Part shown: positions 1 through 8,730 of the stretch, piece after piece | How the letters are laid out: each line of letters starts with the position of its first letter | How positions within the stretch are numbered: the first letter of the stretch is position 1 | The notes under the pieces: generated by a model | Told to the model about the DNA's origin: nothing | Database searches by the model: none | The model's input: only the letters and a program-made list of their open reading frames with translations | Translations under genes and position numbers: made by a program | Origin: an uncultured Actinomycetes bacterium | GTDB taxonomy: Bacteria > Actinomycetota > Coriobacteriia > Coriobacteriales > Atopobiaceae | Direction of reading: 5' to 3' | DNA: 42,184 nt | Assembly: GCA_900313905.1 (NCBI GenBank) | Contig: OMTG01000018.1 | Coordinates: 1-42,184 of the forward strand

Positions 1-2156
1 TTGATGGCACCTACCGCGAGATCCGTCCGGACATCACGGACGACGAGGCGGGACTGCAGAAGTTCTTCCGCCAGTTCTCCTACCCTGGCGGCATCCCCTC
101 CCATTACGCGCCCGAGACCCCGGGCTCGATCCACGAGGGCGGCGAGCTCGGCTACGTGCTCTCCCATGCCTATGGCGCGGTGCTCGACAACCCGAGCATG
201 CTCGCGGTGGCAGTCGTGGGCGACGGCGAGGCCGAGACGGGACCTCTTGCCACGAGCTGGCAGACCAACAAGTTCATGGATCCTCTGACGGACGGCATCG
301 TCCTGCCGATCCTGCACCTCAATGGCTACAAGATCGCGAATCCGACGATTCTCGCTCGCATCTCCGACGGCGAGCGCGAGGAGTTCTTCCGTGGCATGGG
401 CTACCATCTCTACAGCTTCGTCGCCGGCTTCGACGATGAGGACCATGCCTCGATCCATCGCCGCTTCGCAGCGCTTCTGGAGGCCGTCTTCGACGAGATC
501 TGTGACATCAAGGAGCGTGCTGCCGCAGGCGAGGCCTCTCGTCCTGCCTACCCGATGATCATCTTCCGCACGCCGAAGGGCTGGACCTGCCCGAAGGAGA
601 TCGACGGCAAGAAGACCGAAGGTTCCTGGCGTGCGCACCAGGTGCCACTGGCCTCTGCCCGCGACACCGAGGCCCACTTCCAGGTGCTGAAGGGCTGGCT
701 CGAGTCCTATGAGCCGGCGGGCCTCTTCACGCCGGAGGGCGCCATCCGTCCTGAGGTCACCGAGTTCATGCCGGAAGGGGAGCTGAGGATCGGCGCCAAC
801 CCGAATGCCAATGGCGGCATCCTGCGCAAGCCCCTCGAGCTTCCTGATGCGGCGAAGTATGCTTTCGACGTCGACAAGGAAGGCCATGGTGCCGGCGCGA
901 CCGAGGCGACCCGTGTCCTCGGCGAGTACACGGCCGAGCTCATCAATGCCAACCGTGACCGTTTCCGCATCTTCGGGCCGGACGAGACCGCATCGAACCG
1001 CCTGCAGCCGAGCTACCAGGTGACGGACAAGCAGTGGTTCAACGGCGAGCTCAACGACGACCCGGCAAACGACGAGCACCTCGCTCCTGTCGGCAACGTT
1101 ATCGAGCAGCTCTCCGAGCACCAGTGCGAAGGCCTCCTCGAGGGCTACCTCCTCACCGGCCGCCATGGCCTGTGGTCGAGCTACGAGTCGTTCGTGCATA
1201 TCGTCGACTCGATGGTGAACCAGCATGCCAAGTGGCTCGAGGCGACCGTGCGCCACATCCCCTGGAGGCGTCCGATCTCCGGCCTCAACATGCTGCTCTC
1301 GAGCCATGTCTGGCGCCAGGACCACAACGGCTTCTCCCACCAGGATCCGGGATTCGTGGACGTGCTGCTGAACAAGACCTTCAACAACGACCATGTGGTG
1401 AACATCTACTGCCCGGCCGATGCGAACCTGCTGCTGGCTGTGGCGGAGCGCTGCTACCAGTCCACGAACTGCATCAATGGCATCTTCTCCGGCAAGCAGC
1501 CGGCTCCGACCTACGTCTCGCTCGCAGAGGCACGTGCCGAGCTTGCGGCAGGCGCTGCCGAGTGGACGTGGGCATCCTCCACGCCCAAGGGCGAGGAGCC
1601 GGACATCGTGCTCGGCTGCTGCGGCGATGTGCCGACGCAGGAGACCCTTGCTGCCGACGAGCTGCTCACGGCCCTTGGCATCAAGGTGAAGGTCGTGAAC
1701 GTCGTCGAGCTCCTGAAGATCCAGAATGCCCAGGAGAATGACCAGGCACTGACGGACGAGCAGTTCACGGAGCTCTTCACGGCAGACCGTCCGGTGCTCT
1801 TCGCCTTCCATGCCTATCCCGGCACGATCCATCGCCTGATCTGGAACCGTCCGAACCACGACGGCTTCCACGTGCATGGCTACGAGGAGCAGGGCTCCAC
1901 GACGACCCCCTACGATATGCTCCGCCTGAACCACATGGACCGCTGGGCGCTCGCAGCAGATGCCCTGAGCATCCTCGATGCGGAGAAGTGGGCAGACCAG
2001 ATCGCCGAGTGGAACGCCTTCCGCGAGGAGGCTTTCCAGTTCGCGGTCGACAACGGCTACGACCATCCTGCCTTCACGAACTGGGCCTGGCATGATGCGA
2101 AGGATGCCGGTGCCGCGCTGAGCGCCACGAAGGCTACGGGCGGCGACAACGAGTAG
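1..2156 (+). CDS. xfp: Phosphoketolase (xylulose-5-P/fructose-6-P), 5' truncated by window edge
   Basis: Thiamine-diphosphate enzyme that splits xylulose 5-phosphate (often also fructose 6-phosphate) with phosphate into acetyl phosphate and a shorter sugar phosphate; the key step of heterofermentative and bifid-type sugar breakdown. The open frame enters at base 3 and runs 717 codons to TAG at 2154-2156. It opens inside the conserved N-terminal core: [20 protein letters not shown], then the ThDP-binding stretch [11 protein letters not shown]. Family members are about 790-825 residues, so roughly 80-110 N-terminal residues lie outside the window. The C-terminal half carries the expected [10 protein letters not shown] and [13 protein letters not shown] blocks. 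It probably receives pentose and hexose phosphates released by the downstream glycan locus, although it ends at its own hairpin and is a separate transcription unit. Confidence 0.97.
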   Translation, partial: DGTYREIRPDITDDEAGLQKFFRQFSYPGGIPSHYAPETPGSIHEGGELGYVLSHAYGAVLDNPSMLAVAVVGDGEAETGPLATSWQTNKFMDPLTDGIVLPILHLNGYKIANPTILARISDGEREEFFRGMGYHLYSFVAGFDDEDHASIHRRFAALLEAVFDEICDIKERAAAGEASRPAYPMIIFRTPKGWTCPKEIDGKKTEGSWRAHQVPLASARDTEAHFQVLKGWLESYEPAGLFTPEGAIRPEVTEFMPEGELRIGANPNANGGILRKPLELPDAAKYAFDVDKEGHGAGATEATRVLGEYTAELINANRDRFRIFGPDETASNRLQPSYQVTDKQWFNGELNDDPANDEHLAPVGNVIEQLSEHQCEGLLEGYLLTGRHGLWSSYESFVHIVDSMVNQHAKWLEATVRHIPWRRPISGLNMLLSSHVWRQDHNGFSHQDPGFVDVLLNKTFNNDHVVNIYCPADANLLLAVAERCYQSTNCINGIFSGKQPAPTYVSLAEARAELAAGAAEWTWASSTPKGEEPDIVLGCCGDVPTQETLAADELLTALGIKVKVVNVVELLKIQNAQENDQALTDEQFTELFTADRPVLFAFHAYPGTIHRLIWNRPNHDGFHVHGYEEQGSTTTPYDMLRLNHMDRWALAADALSILDAEKWADQIAEWNAFREEAFQFAVDNGYDHPAFTNWAWHDAKDAGAALSATKATGGDNE

Positions 2157-2196
2157 CCGTCTCAGAGGTACGAAATAGACAATGGCAACATCGCTG

Positions 2197-2233
2197 AGCG
2201 CTGCCATTCCATCGGTGGATGGCAGCGCTTGTC
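2197..2233 (+). terminator. Rho-independent terminator after phosphoketolase
   Basis: Arms AGCGCTGCCAT (2197-2207) and ATGGCAGCGCT (2219-2229) are perfectly complementary; pairing extends inward through TCCA/TGGA with one bulged base, leaving loop TCGG. A short TTGTCG tail follows. It lies between converging genes and may act in both directions. Confidence 0.75.
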
Positions 2234-2264
2234 GATTCCTGCGCATGCACTTTCGAAAAATGGC

Positions 2265-3260
2265 TCAGAGCGCATGCTTCTGCTCGCGCCATTCGCCGGG
2301 CGAGCAGCCGAATTCCTGCTGGAACTTCCGGTAGAAGAAGGTCACGTTGCTGTACCCGACGCGGTGGGCGACCTCAGTGACCGACGAGGTGCGCAGTGAC
2401 AGCAGGCGGGCCGCCTCCGACATGCGCTGTCGGGTGAGGAGCCGCTGGAAGCTGCTGCCCGTCTGCTTCTTCAGGAGACGGGAGAGGTAGGCAGGGCTCA
2501 CGCCCATCTCAGAGGCAATCTCATCGAGCGTGATATCGGGATAGCGTTCCTCGATGGCCTGGAGCGCAGGCAGGACCGATATCTGGCTCGAAGCTTCAAG
2601 GCTGGCAGATGATCGCCCTTCCTGGCAGAGACGGATGAGCTCCATCATGATGAGATGGAAGACGGCCGTGAGGCGGTCATCCACATAGGTCCCGTCTTCA
2701 AGGATGTCGCAGCAGAAGAGCTGCACGAGCGTCCGGAGGCGCCAGGAGTCCTCTGATTTGAAGAGGATGTAGGAGTCCTTGCGGGCGGAGTGGCTCAACG
2801 TGTTGGTGAGGAAGTCCGTCACGATGCTTGAGCCGGCGGAGAGCTGCTCGAGCAGCGATGGTATGGTCTCAGGGCCGAAGATGAGGTTCAAGAGTATCTG
2901 GTCCTCGCCGAGCTTCGGCACCTTGTGGCGGGTGTTCTGGTCGATAAGGAGGGCCTGACCTTCCTTCACCTCGAGGGGCACCTCATTGAGGTGCTGCACG
3001 CAGGAGCCGGAATACATGTACTCGAGCTCCACCCAGTCATGGACATGCTCGGGGTAGTCATTGAAGCGGCTATGCTTCTTGAAGAAGAAGCGGCGCCCCG
3101 CATCGAAGAGGGTCGTCCCCAGCGGCACGCGGACGAGTCCATCCTCGTTGGTGCCAGCGCGCTTGAGCTGTGCTTTGAGATGGCTTTCATCGTGTGCGAG
3201 ATAGCGCTCCTCGCTCTCCGTGTGATGCCTGAGCCAGGCATCGAGCTCTTGGGGATCCAT
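2265..3260 (-). CDS. AraC-family transcriptional regulator of the glycan locus
   Basis: A 331-residue AraC/XylS-type regulator. Residues about 60-150 form a cupin-like sensing region (HVHDWVELEYMYSG, then a DQNTRHKVPKLGE segment). The C-terminal ~100 residues are the double helix-turn-helix, with ITLDEIASEMGVSPAYLSRL in the first and VGYSNVTFFYRKFQQEFG in the second, the AraC signature. The frame is open further upstream, but ATG at 3258-3260 is chosen because a GGAAGGG site lies about 12 bases before it, while the farther ATG at 3314 has none. It is divergent from the PTS gene across a 137-bp gap, the usual layout of a sugar-responsive activator controlling its neighbour. The inducer cannot be read from sequence. 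Confidence 0.93.
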   Translation of the reverse strand: MDPQELDAWLRHHTESEERYLAHDESHLKAQLKRAGTNEDGLVRVPLGTTLFDAGRRFFFKKHSRFNDYPEHVHDWVELEYMYSGSCVQHLNEVPLEVKEGQALLIDQNTRHKVPKLGEDQILLNLIFGPETIPSLLEQLSAGSSIVTDFLTNTLSHSARKDSYILFKSEDSWRLRTLVQLFCCDILEDGTYVDDRLTAVFHLIMMELIRLCQEGRSSASLEASSQISVLPALQAIEERYPDITLDEIASEMGVSPAYLSRLLKKQTGSSFQRLLTRQRMSEAARLLSLRTSSVTEVAHRVGYSNVTFFYRKFQQEFGCSPGEWREQKHAL

Positions 3261-3320
3261 ACGCGGGCATGCCCTTCCAACGAGGTCAGAAATGGTCAAT
3301 AGGCAACACGCCATCTGTCA

Positions 3321-3349
3321 TTGTTGCACAGGTGGCCCGAACGTATAGT
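3321..3349 (+). promoter_or_regulatory. Putative sigma-70 type promoter of the PTS/glycoside hydrolase operon
   Basis: TTGTTG (3321-3326) and TATAGT (3344-3349) are separated by 17 bp. They lie in the gap shared with the divergent AraC gene, 49 bp before the PTS start codon. The -35 matches the consensus in four of six positions, the -10 in five of six. Confidence 0.55.
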
Positions 3350-3360
3350 TCTTTCAGCAA

Positions 3361-3381
3361 GCGCACCGATGAGCGGTGCGC
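3361..3381 (+). promoter_or_regulatory. 5'-UTR hairpin directly before the PTS ribosome binding site
   Basis: GCGCACCG (3361-3368) and CGGTGCGC (3374-3381) form a perfect 8-bp stem with a 5-base loop. It ends immediately before the AAAGGAGG site (3382-3389). It could stabilise the message or influence translation. It does not resemble a BglG/LicT antiterminator site, and there is no U-tract. Confidence 0.45.
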
Positions 3382-3397
3382 AAAGGAGGAGGAAAGA

Positions 3398-4771
3398 ATG
3401 GCAAGAAATTGGGGTGAGCTCGCCAGCAACATCGTGGAGCTGGTGGGCGGCAAGGACAACATCGCGTCCTATACGCACTGCATCACGCGTCTGCGCTTCC
3501 GTCTGAAGGACGAGGGCAAGGCAGACGACCAGAAGATCGGCCAGCTCGAGGGCGTCATCCAGGTCATGCATGCCCAGGGCCAGTATCAGGTCGTCATCGG
3601 CACGCACGTGACCGACGTCTACGACGAGGTCGTGAAGATCCTGCCGGATCTCGCAGGTGGCGAGGTCGAGCAGGACGACGAGCAGGGCGGCAACATCGTC
3701 GGCAAGCTTCTCGATATCATCACCGGCATCTTCACGCCGTTCCTGCCGGCCTTCAGCGCCGCAGGTCTTCTGAAGGCGCTTGCCGTCATGTGCAGCTCCT
3801 TCGGCTGGCTCGATACCGCAAGCTCCACCTACGTGATCCTCAACTGCATCGGCGACGGCCTCTTCCAGTTCCTGCCGATCATCCTGGGCTACACGGCCGG
3901 CAAGAAGTTCGGCTGCAACCAGTGGATCACGATGGCTGTGGCTGCCTTCCTCGTGCACCCGAACATGGTCGCCCTCGGCACGACCTTCCCGGATGGCGCC
4001 GACTTCTTCGGCATCCCGGTGACGCTCCCTGCTTCCGGCTATCTCCAGTCCGTCATCCCCATCATCCTCGCTGCCTACCTGCAGTCCTGGATCGAGAAGC
4101 CCCTCAAGAAGCTTCCTGACACGATCCGCGGCCTCTTTGGCGGCATGCTCGACCTCTTCCTCACCGGCATCATCACCCTCTTCGTGATTGGCCCTGTCTC
4201 CAACGTGATCTCCAACGCTATCGCTTCCGGCCTCATCTGGCTGCTCTCCACAGTGCCTGCCCTCGCCGGCCTCCTTATCGGCGGCCTCTGGCCCGTCCTC
4301 ATCATCTTCGGCATGCACTGGGCCTTCATCCCTGTCATCATCAACAACATCGCCACCCTTGGCTACGACATCATCCTCCCGATCACCGTCGGCACGAACT
4401 ACGCGGTGGGCGCTGTCTGCCTCGCCATCTTCCTGAAGACGAAGAATGCCACCGTCAAGGAGACCTCGCTTGAGTGCCTCGCCTCCGCCTGGCTGGGCGG
4501 CATCACCGAGCCGGCCATCTACGGCCTGCTGCTCAAGTACAAGAAGCCCTTTGCCGTCATGGCTGTCTCCTGCGGCGTCTGCGGCGCCTTCGCGGCTGGC
4601 TTCGGCATGCATCAGGCTGCCCTGATCACGACCTCTGTGATCACGCTCCCGGCTGTCTATGCCATGTGCGGCCTGCCTGAGATCATCGCCCTGCTGATCG
4701 CTGTCGTGATCTCCTTCGCAGGTACCATCACGGTCGGCTACAGCGACAAGATGCTCCTCGAGTCTGAGTAG
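3398..4771 (+). CDS. PTS beta-glucoside-type permease, EIIBC
   Basis: A 457-residue membrane permease of the glucose/beta-glucoside PTS superfamily that imports and phosphorylates a sugar. Residues 1-90 are the EIIB domain, with phosphorylated Cys28 in the THCITRLRF motif. The rest is EIIC, about ten membrane segments, containing the conserved GGITEPAIYG motif near residue 368. The EIIA domain found at the C-terminus of BglF-type proteins (about 625 residues) is absent and no EIIA gene is in the window, so an EIIA elsewhere must serve it. ATG 3398 is preceded by AAAGGAGG at 3382-3389; earlier codons in frame would run back through the promoter. First gene of the locus; the substrate is probably a beta-linked oligosaccharide, judged from the hydrolases after it. 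Confidence 0.95.
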   Translation: MARNWGELASNIVELVGGKDNIASYTHCITRLRFRLKDEGKADDQKIGQLEGVIQVMHAQGQYQVVIGTHVTDVYDEVVKILPDLAGGEVEQDDEQGGNIVGKLLDIITGIFTPFLPAFSAAGLLKALAVMCSSFGWLDTASSTYVILNCIGDGLFQFLPIILGYTAGKKFGCNQWITMAVAAFLVHPNMVALGTTFPDGADFFGIPVTLPASGYLQSVIPIILAAYLQSWIEKPLKKLPDTIRGLFGGMLDLFLTGIITLFVIGPVSNVISNAIASGLIWLLSTVPALAGLLIGGLWPVLIIFGMHWAFIPVIINNIATLGYDIILPITVGTNYAVGAVCLAIFLKTKNATVKETSLECLASAWLGGITEPAIYGLLLKYKKPFAVMAVSCGVCGAFAAGFGMHQAALITTSVITLPAVYAMCGLPEIIALLIAVVISFAGTITVGYSDKMLLESE

Positions 4772-4785
4772 GACCTTTCCTCCTT

Positions 4786-4871
4786 CAGATGGCCGGTGCC
4801 GCAAGGTGCCGGCCATCTGGCTCTGCTGCCATCGCTTGGCTGGGCACAGCTTCCCTGCGTCCAGCCAAGCG
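4786..4871 (+). promoter_or_regulatory. Two intercistronic hairpins between the PTS and GH3 genes
   Basis: The 152-bp gap holds two strong dyads. CAGATGGCCGG (4786-4796) pairs with CCGGCCATCTG (4809-4819). CGCTTGGCTGG (4833-4843) pairs with CCAGCCAAGCG (4861-4871). Neither is followed by a U-tract, so they look like processing or mRNA-stability elements, or a leaky terminator, rather than a full stop. Confidence 0.5.
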
Positions 4872-4923
4872 GTTGCGGGCAGCGGCATCTCCCGGCAATG
4901 CGCTCTTCGAGAAAGGATCTGCC

Positions 4924-7146
4924 ATGGACACAGCACCGCTTCGCCAGCTCTTGGACGAGATGACCATAGATGAGAAGATCGGGCAGCTTGTGCAGCTCTC
5001 CGGCGACTGCTTCGGCGGCGGCGACATCGCGACGGGCCCCGCCGCGAAGATCGGCGTGACGCAGGAGGACATCGACCGCTGCGGCAGCGTCCTCAATGTG
5101 CTCGGCGCCGACGAGATCCACCGCATCCAGGATGCCTATCTCGCGAAGAGCCGCCTCCACATCCCCCTCCTCTTTATGGCAGATGTGATCTACGGCTACC
5201 AGACCTGCTATCCCTCGCCGATCGGCCTGGGCTGCACCTGGGACCCCGAGATGATCGAGGGCGACTACCAGGTGGTCGCCGAGGAAGCCCATGCAGATGG
5301 CTGCATGGTCACCTTCAGTCCCGCTGTCGATGTGGTCCGCGATGCGCGCTGGGGCCGGGTCGTCGAGATGCCGGGAGGTGAGGACCCCTATCTGGGATCG
5401 CGCTTCGCCGAGGCGATGGTGAAGGGGTTCCAGCAGGGGCTCGATGAGGGGCAGGGCGTTGCCTCCTGCGTCAAGCACTTCGCCGGCTACGGCGCTGCCG
5501 AAGGTGGCCGCGAGTACAACACGGTCGATATGAGCGAGAGGCGCTTTCGCCAGGACTACCTGCCGCCGTACAAGGCTGCCATCGATGCTGACGCGAAGAT
5601 GGTGATGACAAGCTTCAACACGGTGGATGAGGTGCCGGCGACGGCAAACCGCTGGCTCATGCACGATGTGCTGCGCGAGGAGTGGGGCTTCGATGGCCCC
5701 CTCATCACCGACTATGCCGCCATCCTCGAGCTCATGAACCACGGCGTCGCTGCCGACAAGGACGAGGCATCGAAGCTCGCGCTCGATGCCACCGTCGATA
5801 TCGATATGAAGACGGACTGCTATGCCCACAGCCTGAAGCGCCTCGTGGAAAAGGGGCGGATCTCGGAGCAGCAGATCGATGAAGCCTGCTGGCGCGTCCT
5901 TTCCCTCAAGAACGAGCTCGGCCTCTTCGAGGACCCCTACCGGGGCTGCACGACCTCCGATGCTGCGCGTGCCATCATGTGCACGCCCGAGAAGCTCAGC
6001 TCTGCCCGGGCGTGCGCCGATGAGGCGATGGTGCTCTTGAGGAACGAGGGGCAGGTCCTGCCGCTTGCGAAGGAGGGCGGGCGCCTTGCGCTCGTCGGGC
6101 CCTATGCGGACAGCAAGGAGATCGTCGGCATGTGGGCGATCCATGCGGACCGGAGCCACTCCTGCACGGTGAAGGAGGCCTTCGACGCTGTGCTCGGGGA
6201 GGGCGCCTACGTCTATGCGAAGGGCTGCGATGTCCTGGGTCCCGAGGAGTATGGCACGCTCGGCGAGTTCGCACGCTTCGCGGGCGGAGGAGAGCCGGCA
6301 GAGGACCAGGAAGCCCTGATTGCTGAGGCTGTCTCTGCCTGCGCAGACGCAGATACGGTCGTGCTCTGCCTCGGCGAGCATCCCCTGCAGTCGGGCGAGG
6401 CAGGGGCACGTACGAAGCTCAGGCTTCCAGCTCAGCAGCAGGAGCTCGTGCGCCGGCTCCACGATCTGGGCAAGCGGACCATCTGCGTCCTCTTCGCGGG
6501 ACGTCCACTCGTCCTGACCGATATCCTGCCCTATGCAGATGCCCTCCTCATGGCGTGGTGGCCAGGTACCGCTGGCGGAGAGGCCGTGGCCGATATCCTC
6601 TTCGGCGATGCGAACCCTTCTGGCAGGCTCACGATGAGCTTCCCGGCAACCGAGGGGCAGCTGCCGCTCTACTACGCCCAGTTCCCGACGGGACGCCCGG
6701 CAGGCAAGAACCACACGGGCCGCTTCGTGACAGGCTATCTCGATGCCCCGAACTTCGGACTCTATCCCTTCGGCTATGGGCTCTCCTACCACACGAGCGC
6801 ACTCTCGGACCTGACGCTCGACCGTGAGGTGCTGCATCCGGGCGAGGAGCTGCATGCAAGCATTACCCTCGAGAATGAGGGACCGGTCGCAGGCACCGAT
6901 GTGGTCCAGCTCTACCTGCATGACTGCACAGGGTCTGTCACCCGTCCGATCAAGGAGCTCAAGGGCTTCGAGCGTGTCACGACTGAGTCAGGGGAGCGCC
7001 GGGAGGTCTCCTTCACGATCACGGAGGAGATGCTGCGCTTCTGGCGGCGGGACATGACGTTCGGGTCGGAGCCAGGAAGATTCGATGTCTACGTGGGGCT
7101 CGACAGCCAGCGGGTCCTGTCCGCGTCCTTCGAGCTGGAAGCATGA
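4924..7146 (+). CDS. GH3 family beta-glucosidase/beta-xylosidase
   Basis: A 740-residue glycoside hydrolase family 3 enzyme releasing terminal non-reducing beta-linked sugars. The N-terminal barrel (residues ~1-300) has the KHFAGYGAAEGGREYNT substrate-binding stretch at 184-200 and the nucleophile Asp263 in GFDGPLITDYAA. The alpha/beta sandwich follows, then a fibronectin-III-like domain near 630-705. No signal peptide is seen, so it is probably cytoplasmic. ATG 4924 has an AAAGGA site about 9 bases upstream; the frame is open back to 4789 but that part is intergenic hairpin. Its stop overlaps the next frame (ATGA at 7143-7146), indicating translational coupling to the GH43 gene. A standard GH3 does not cleave 6-phosphorylated sugars, so it may act on oligosaccharides from another importer. 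Confidence 0.95.
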   Translation: MDTAPLRQLLDEMTIDEKIGQLVQLSGDCFGGGDIATGPAAKIGVTQEDIDRCGSVLNVLGADEIHRIQDAYLAKSRLHIPLLFMADVIYGYQTCYPSPIGLGCTWDPEMIEGDYQVVAEEAHADGCMVTFSPAVDVVRDARWGRVVEMPGGEDPYLGSRFAEAMVKGFQQGLDEGQGVASCVKHFAGYGAAEGGREYNTVDMSERRFRQDYLPPYKAAIDADAKMVMTSFNTVDEVPATANRWLMHDVLREEWGFDGPLITDYAAILELMNHGVAADKDEASKLALDATVDIDMKTDCYAHSLKRLVEKGRISEQQIDEACWRVLSLKNELGLFEDPYRGCTTSDAARAIMCTPEKLSSARACADEAMVLLRNEGQVLPLAKEGGRLALVGPYADSKEIVGMWAIHADRSHSCTVKEAFDAVLGEGAYVYAKGCDVLGPEEYGTLGEFARFAGGGEPAEDQEALIAEAVSACADADTVVLCLGEHPLQSGEAGARTKLRLPAQQQELVRRLHDLGKRTICVLFAGRPLVLTDILPYADALLMAWWPGTAGGEAVADILFGDANPSGRLTMSFPATEGQLPLYYAQFPTGRPAGKNHTGRFVTGYLDAPNFGLYPFGYGLSYHTSALSDLTLDREVLHPGEELHASITLENEGPVAGTDVVQLYLHDCTGSVTRPIKELKGFERVTTESGERREVSFTITEEMLRFWRRDMTFGSEPGRFDVYVGLDSQRVLSASFELEA

Positions 7147-7160
7147 GAGAGGATCGAGCC

Positions 7161-8612
7161 ATGAGCAGACGGCAGATCGTGAACCCCTACCTCCCGAGCT
7201 GGGAACATACCCCCGATTGCGAGCCCCATGTCTTCGGGGACCGGCTCTATGTGTATGGCAGCCATGATGCAGCGGATGGGACCTCCTACTGTGTCGGCGA
7301 CTATGTGGCCTGGTCGGCACCGGTGGACGACCTCACCCACTGGAGCTTCGAGGGCATCATCTATACGCGCTGGGACGACCCCACGAACACGGAGCATGCG
7401 ACCTATGCGGCACCGGATGTGTGCCAGGGACCGGATGGCCGCTATTACCTCTACTATTTCTATGGGTTCACGGCGATCGGCGTGGCCGTCTGCGACGAGC
7501 CGGCAGGGCATTTCCGCTATCTGGGGCAGGTGCACCTTTCTGACGGCACGCTGATCACGCCCGGTGCCGGCATCGGCGCCCCCTTCGACCCTGCCATCTA
7601 TGTGGAAGGGGACCGGGTCTGGCTCTACTACGGCTTCGGCGCACGTCCCTCCGATGCCGCACGCTTCGGGGCGCCTGATGAGATGCTGGCAGGCTCCTAT
7701 GTGGCTGAGCTTGAGGGCGACATGTGCACGATCAAGGGTGAGCCGAAGCGGTTCGTGCCGGGCATGCGCGATGCTGCAGGCACCAGCTTCGAGGCGCATC
7801 CCTTCCTCGAGGCATCGAGCTTCCGGAAGATCTTCGGGCACTACTACTTCATCTATTCCTCTGCCCAGGGCCATGAGCTCTGCTGGGCGAAGACCTCGGC
7901 TCCGGATGTGCCTCCGACCTTCGGCGGCGTGATCGTCTCGAATGGCGATGTGGGCCTGCATGGGATCGAAGATGAGAAGGATGCCATCTTCTATCTCGGC
8001 AACAACCACGGCAGCCTCGTCCAGGTTGGCGCGAAGGCCTATGTCTTCTACCATCGCCACACGGAAGGCACCCAGTTCTCCCGCCAGGACTGCGCGGAGA
8101 AGGTCGAGATCGCACCGGATGGCACGATCGCCCAGGCGGAGATAACGAGCGAAGGCCTCAATGGAGGGCCGCTCGACCCTGCCCGCGAGATTCCTGCCTA
8201 TGCCTGCTGCCATCTGCGGAGCAAGGAGGGGATCCTCCACTTCTCGAGCCGCACGCCCTGGAATGAGCGGCATCCAAAGATCTGCGAAGAGGTGCTCTCT
8301 GGCGTGCCGACTTCGGCCAGGTCCTTCGTCTCGAACCTGCGCGATGGAGCAGAGGTGGGCTTCAAGTACCTTGCCTTCACGGGTTCGGAGAAGCGCCTTA
8401 TCGCTGAGGTGCGCGGGAACGCAGGAGGTGCGCTCGTTGCCCATCTCGATGCACCGCATGGTCCCGTCATAGCGAAGCTCGCAGTGAAGCCCGAAGAATG
8501 CTGGCACCAGGTCGCATCCGAGCTTCTTGCACCCGTCTCAGGCACCCATGCCCTCTACTTCGTGTATGAGGGGGAAGGGGCTGCCGACTTCGTGGCCTTC
8601 CGCTGCGAATAG
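7161..8612 (+). CDS. GH43 family glycoside hydrolase with C-terminal CBM-like domain
   Basis: A 483-residue GH43 enzyme, a family of beta-xylosidases, alpha-L-arabinofuranosidases and related enzymes. It starts with the typical NPYLPSWEHTPDCEPHVFGD block; the propeller continues through YVYGSHD and TYAAPDVCQGPDG (general-base and pKa-modulating Asp candidates). The last ~120 residues end in a jelly-roll-like pattern (GTHALYFVYEGEGAADFVAF), like CBM6-type modules. An in-frame ATG at 7143 overlaps the GH3 stop, but ATG 7161 has an AGAGGA site 7 bases upstream and puts the conserved NPYLPSW at residues 8-14. No signal peptide. Specificity cannot be assigned from sequence alone. Confidence 0.92.
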   Translation: MSRRQIVNPYLPSWEHTPDCEPHVFGDRLYVYGSHDAADGTSYCVGDYVAWSAPVDDLTHWSFEGIIYTRWDDPTNTEHATYAAPDVCQGPDGRYYLYYFYGFTAIGVAVCDEPAGHFRYLGQVHLSDGTLITPGAGIGAPFDPAIYVEGDRVWLYYGFGARPSDAARFGAPDEMLAGSYVAELEGDMCTIKGEPKRFVPGMRDAAGTSFEAHPFLEASSFRKIFGHYYFIYSSAQGHELCWAKTSAPDVPPTFGGVIVSNGDVGLHGIEDEKDAIFYLGNNHGSLVQVGAKAYVFYHRHTEGTQFSRQDCAEKVEIAPDGTIAQAEITSEGLNGGPLDPAREIPAYACCHLRSKEGILHFSSRTPWNERHPKICEEVLSGVPTSARSFVSNLRDGAEVGFKYLAFTGSEKRLIAEVRGNAGGALVAHLDAPHGPVIAKLAVKPEECWHQVASELLAPVSGTHALYFVYEGEGAADFVAFRCE

Positions 8613-8626
8613 ATGCGAGAGGATAT

Positions 8627-8678
8627 GGCAGGGAGGTACGATTCGGTCAATCCGATGGTGCCTCCCTGTCATTGTCTT
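8627..8678 (+). terminator. Terminator-like hairpin after GH43
   Basis: GGCAGGGAGGTAC (8627-8639) pairs with GTGCCTCCCTGTC (8658-8670) over 13 bp with two G-U pairs. ATTGTCTT follows. It may reduce read-through into the next hydrolase gene, which has its own ribosome binding site 118 bp downstream. Confidence 0.55.
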
Positions 8679-8730
8679 GCCTGCATACACCCCATAGAAT
8701 CATTTGTGAGATGCAGCGAAAGGATGTCAC

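Noticed and set aside
3296-4936. Antisense open frame (546 codons) over the PTS gene
   Set aside because: Compositionally a shadow (Asp/Glu/His-rich), covers the promoter, and has no ribosome binding site.
4738-6921. Long antisense open frame (727 codons) opposite the GH3 gene
   Set aside because: High GC content leaves the opposite strand free of stops; the protein is Arg/Glu/His-rich without known motifs, and the + strand has a clear GH3 enzyme.
7089-8507. Antisense open frame over the GH43 gene
   Set aside because: Same artefact of composition; the + strand gene has family motifs.
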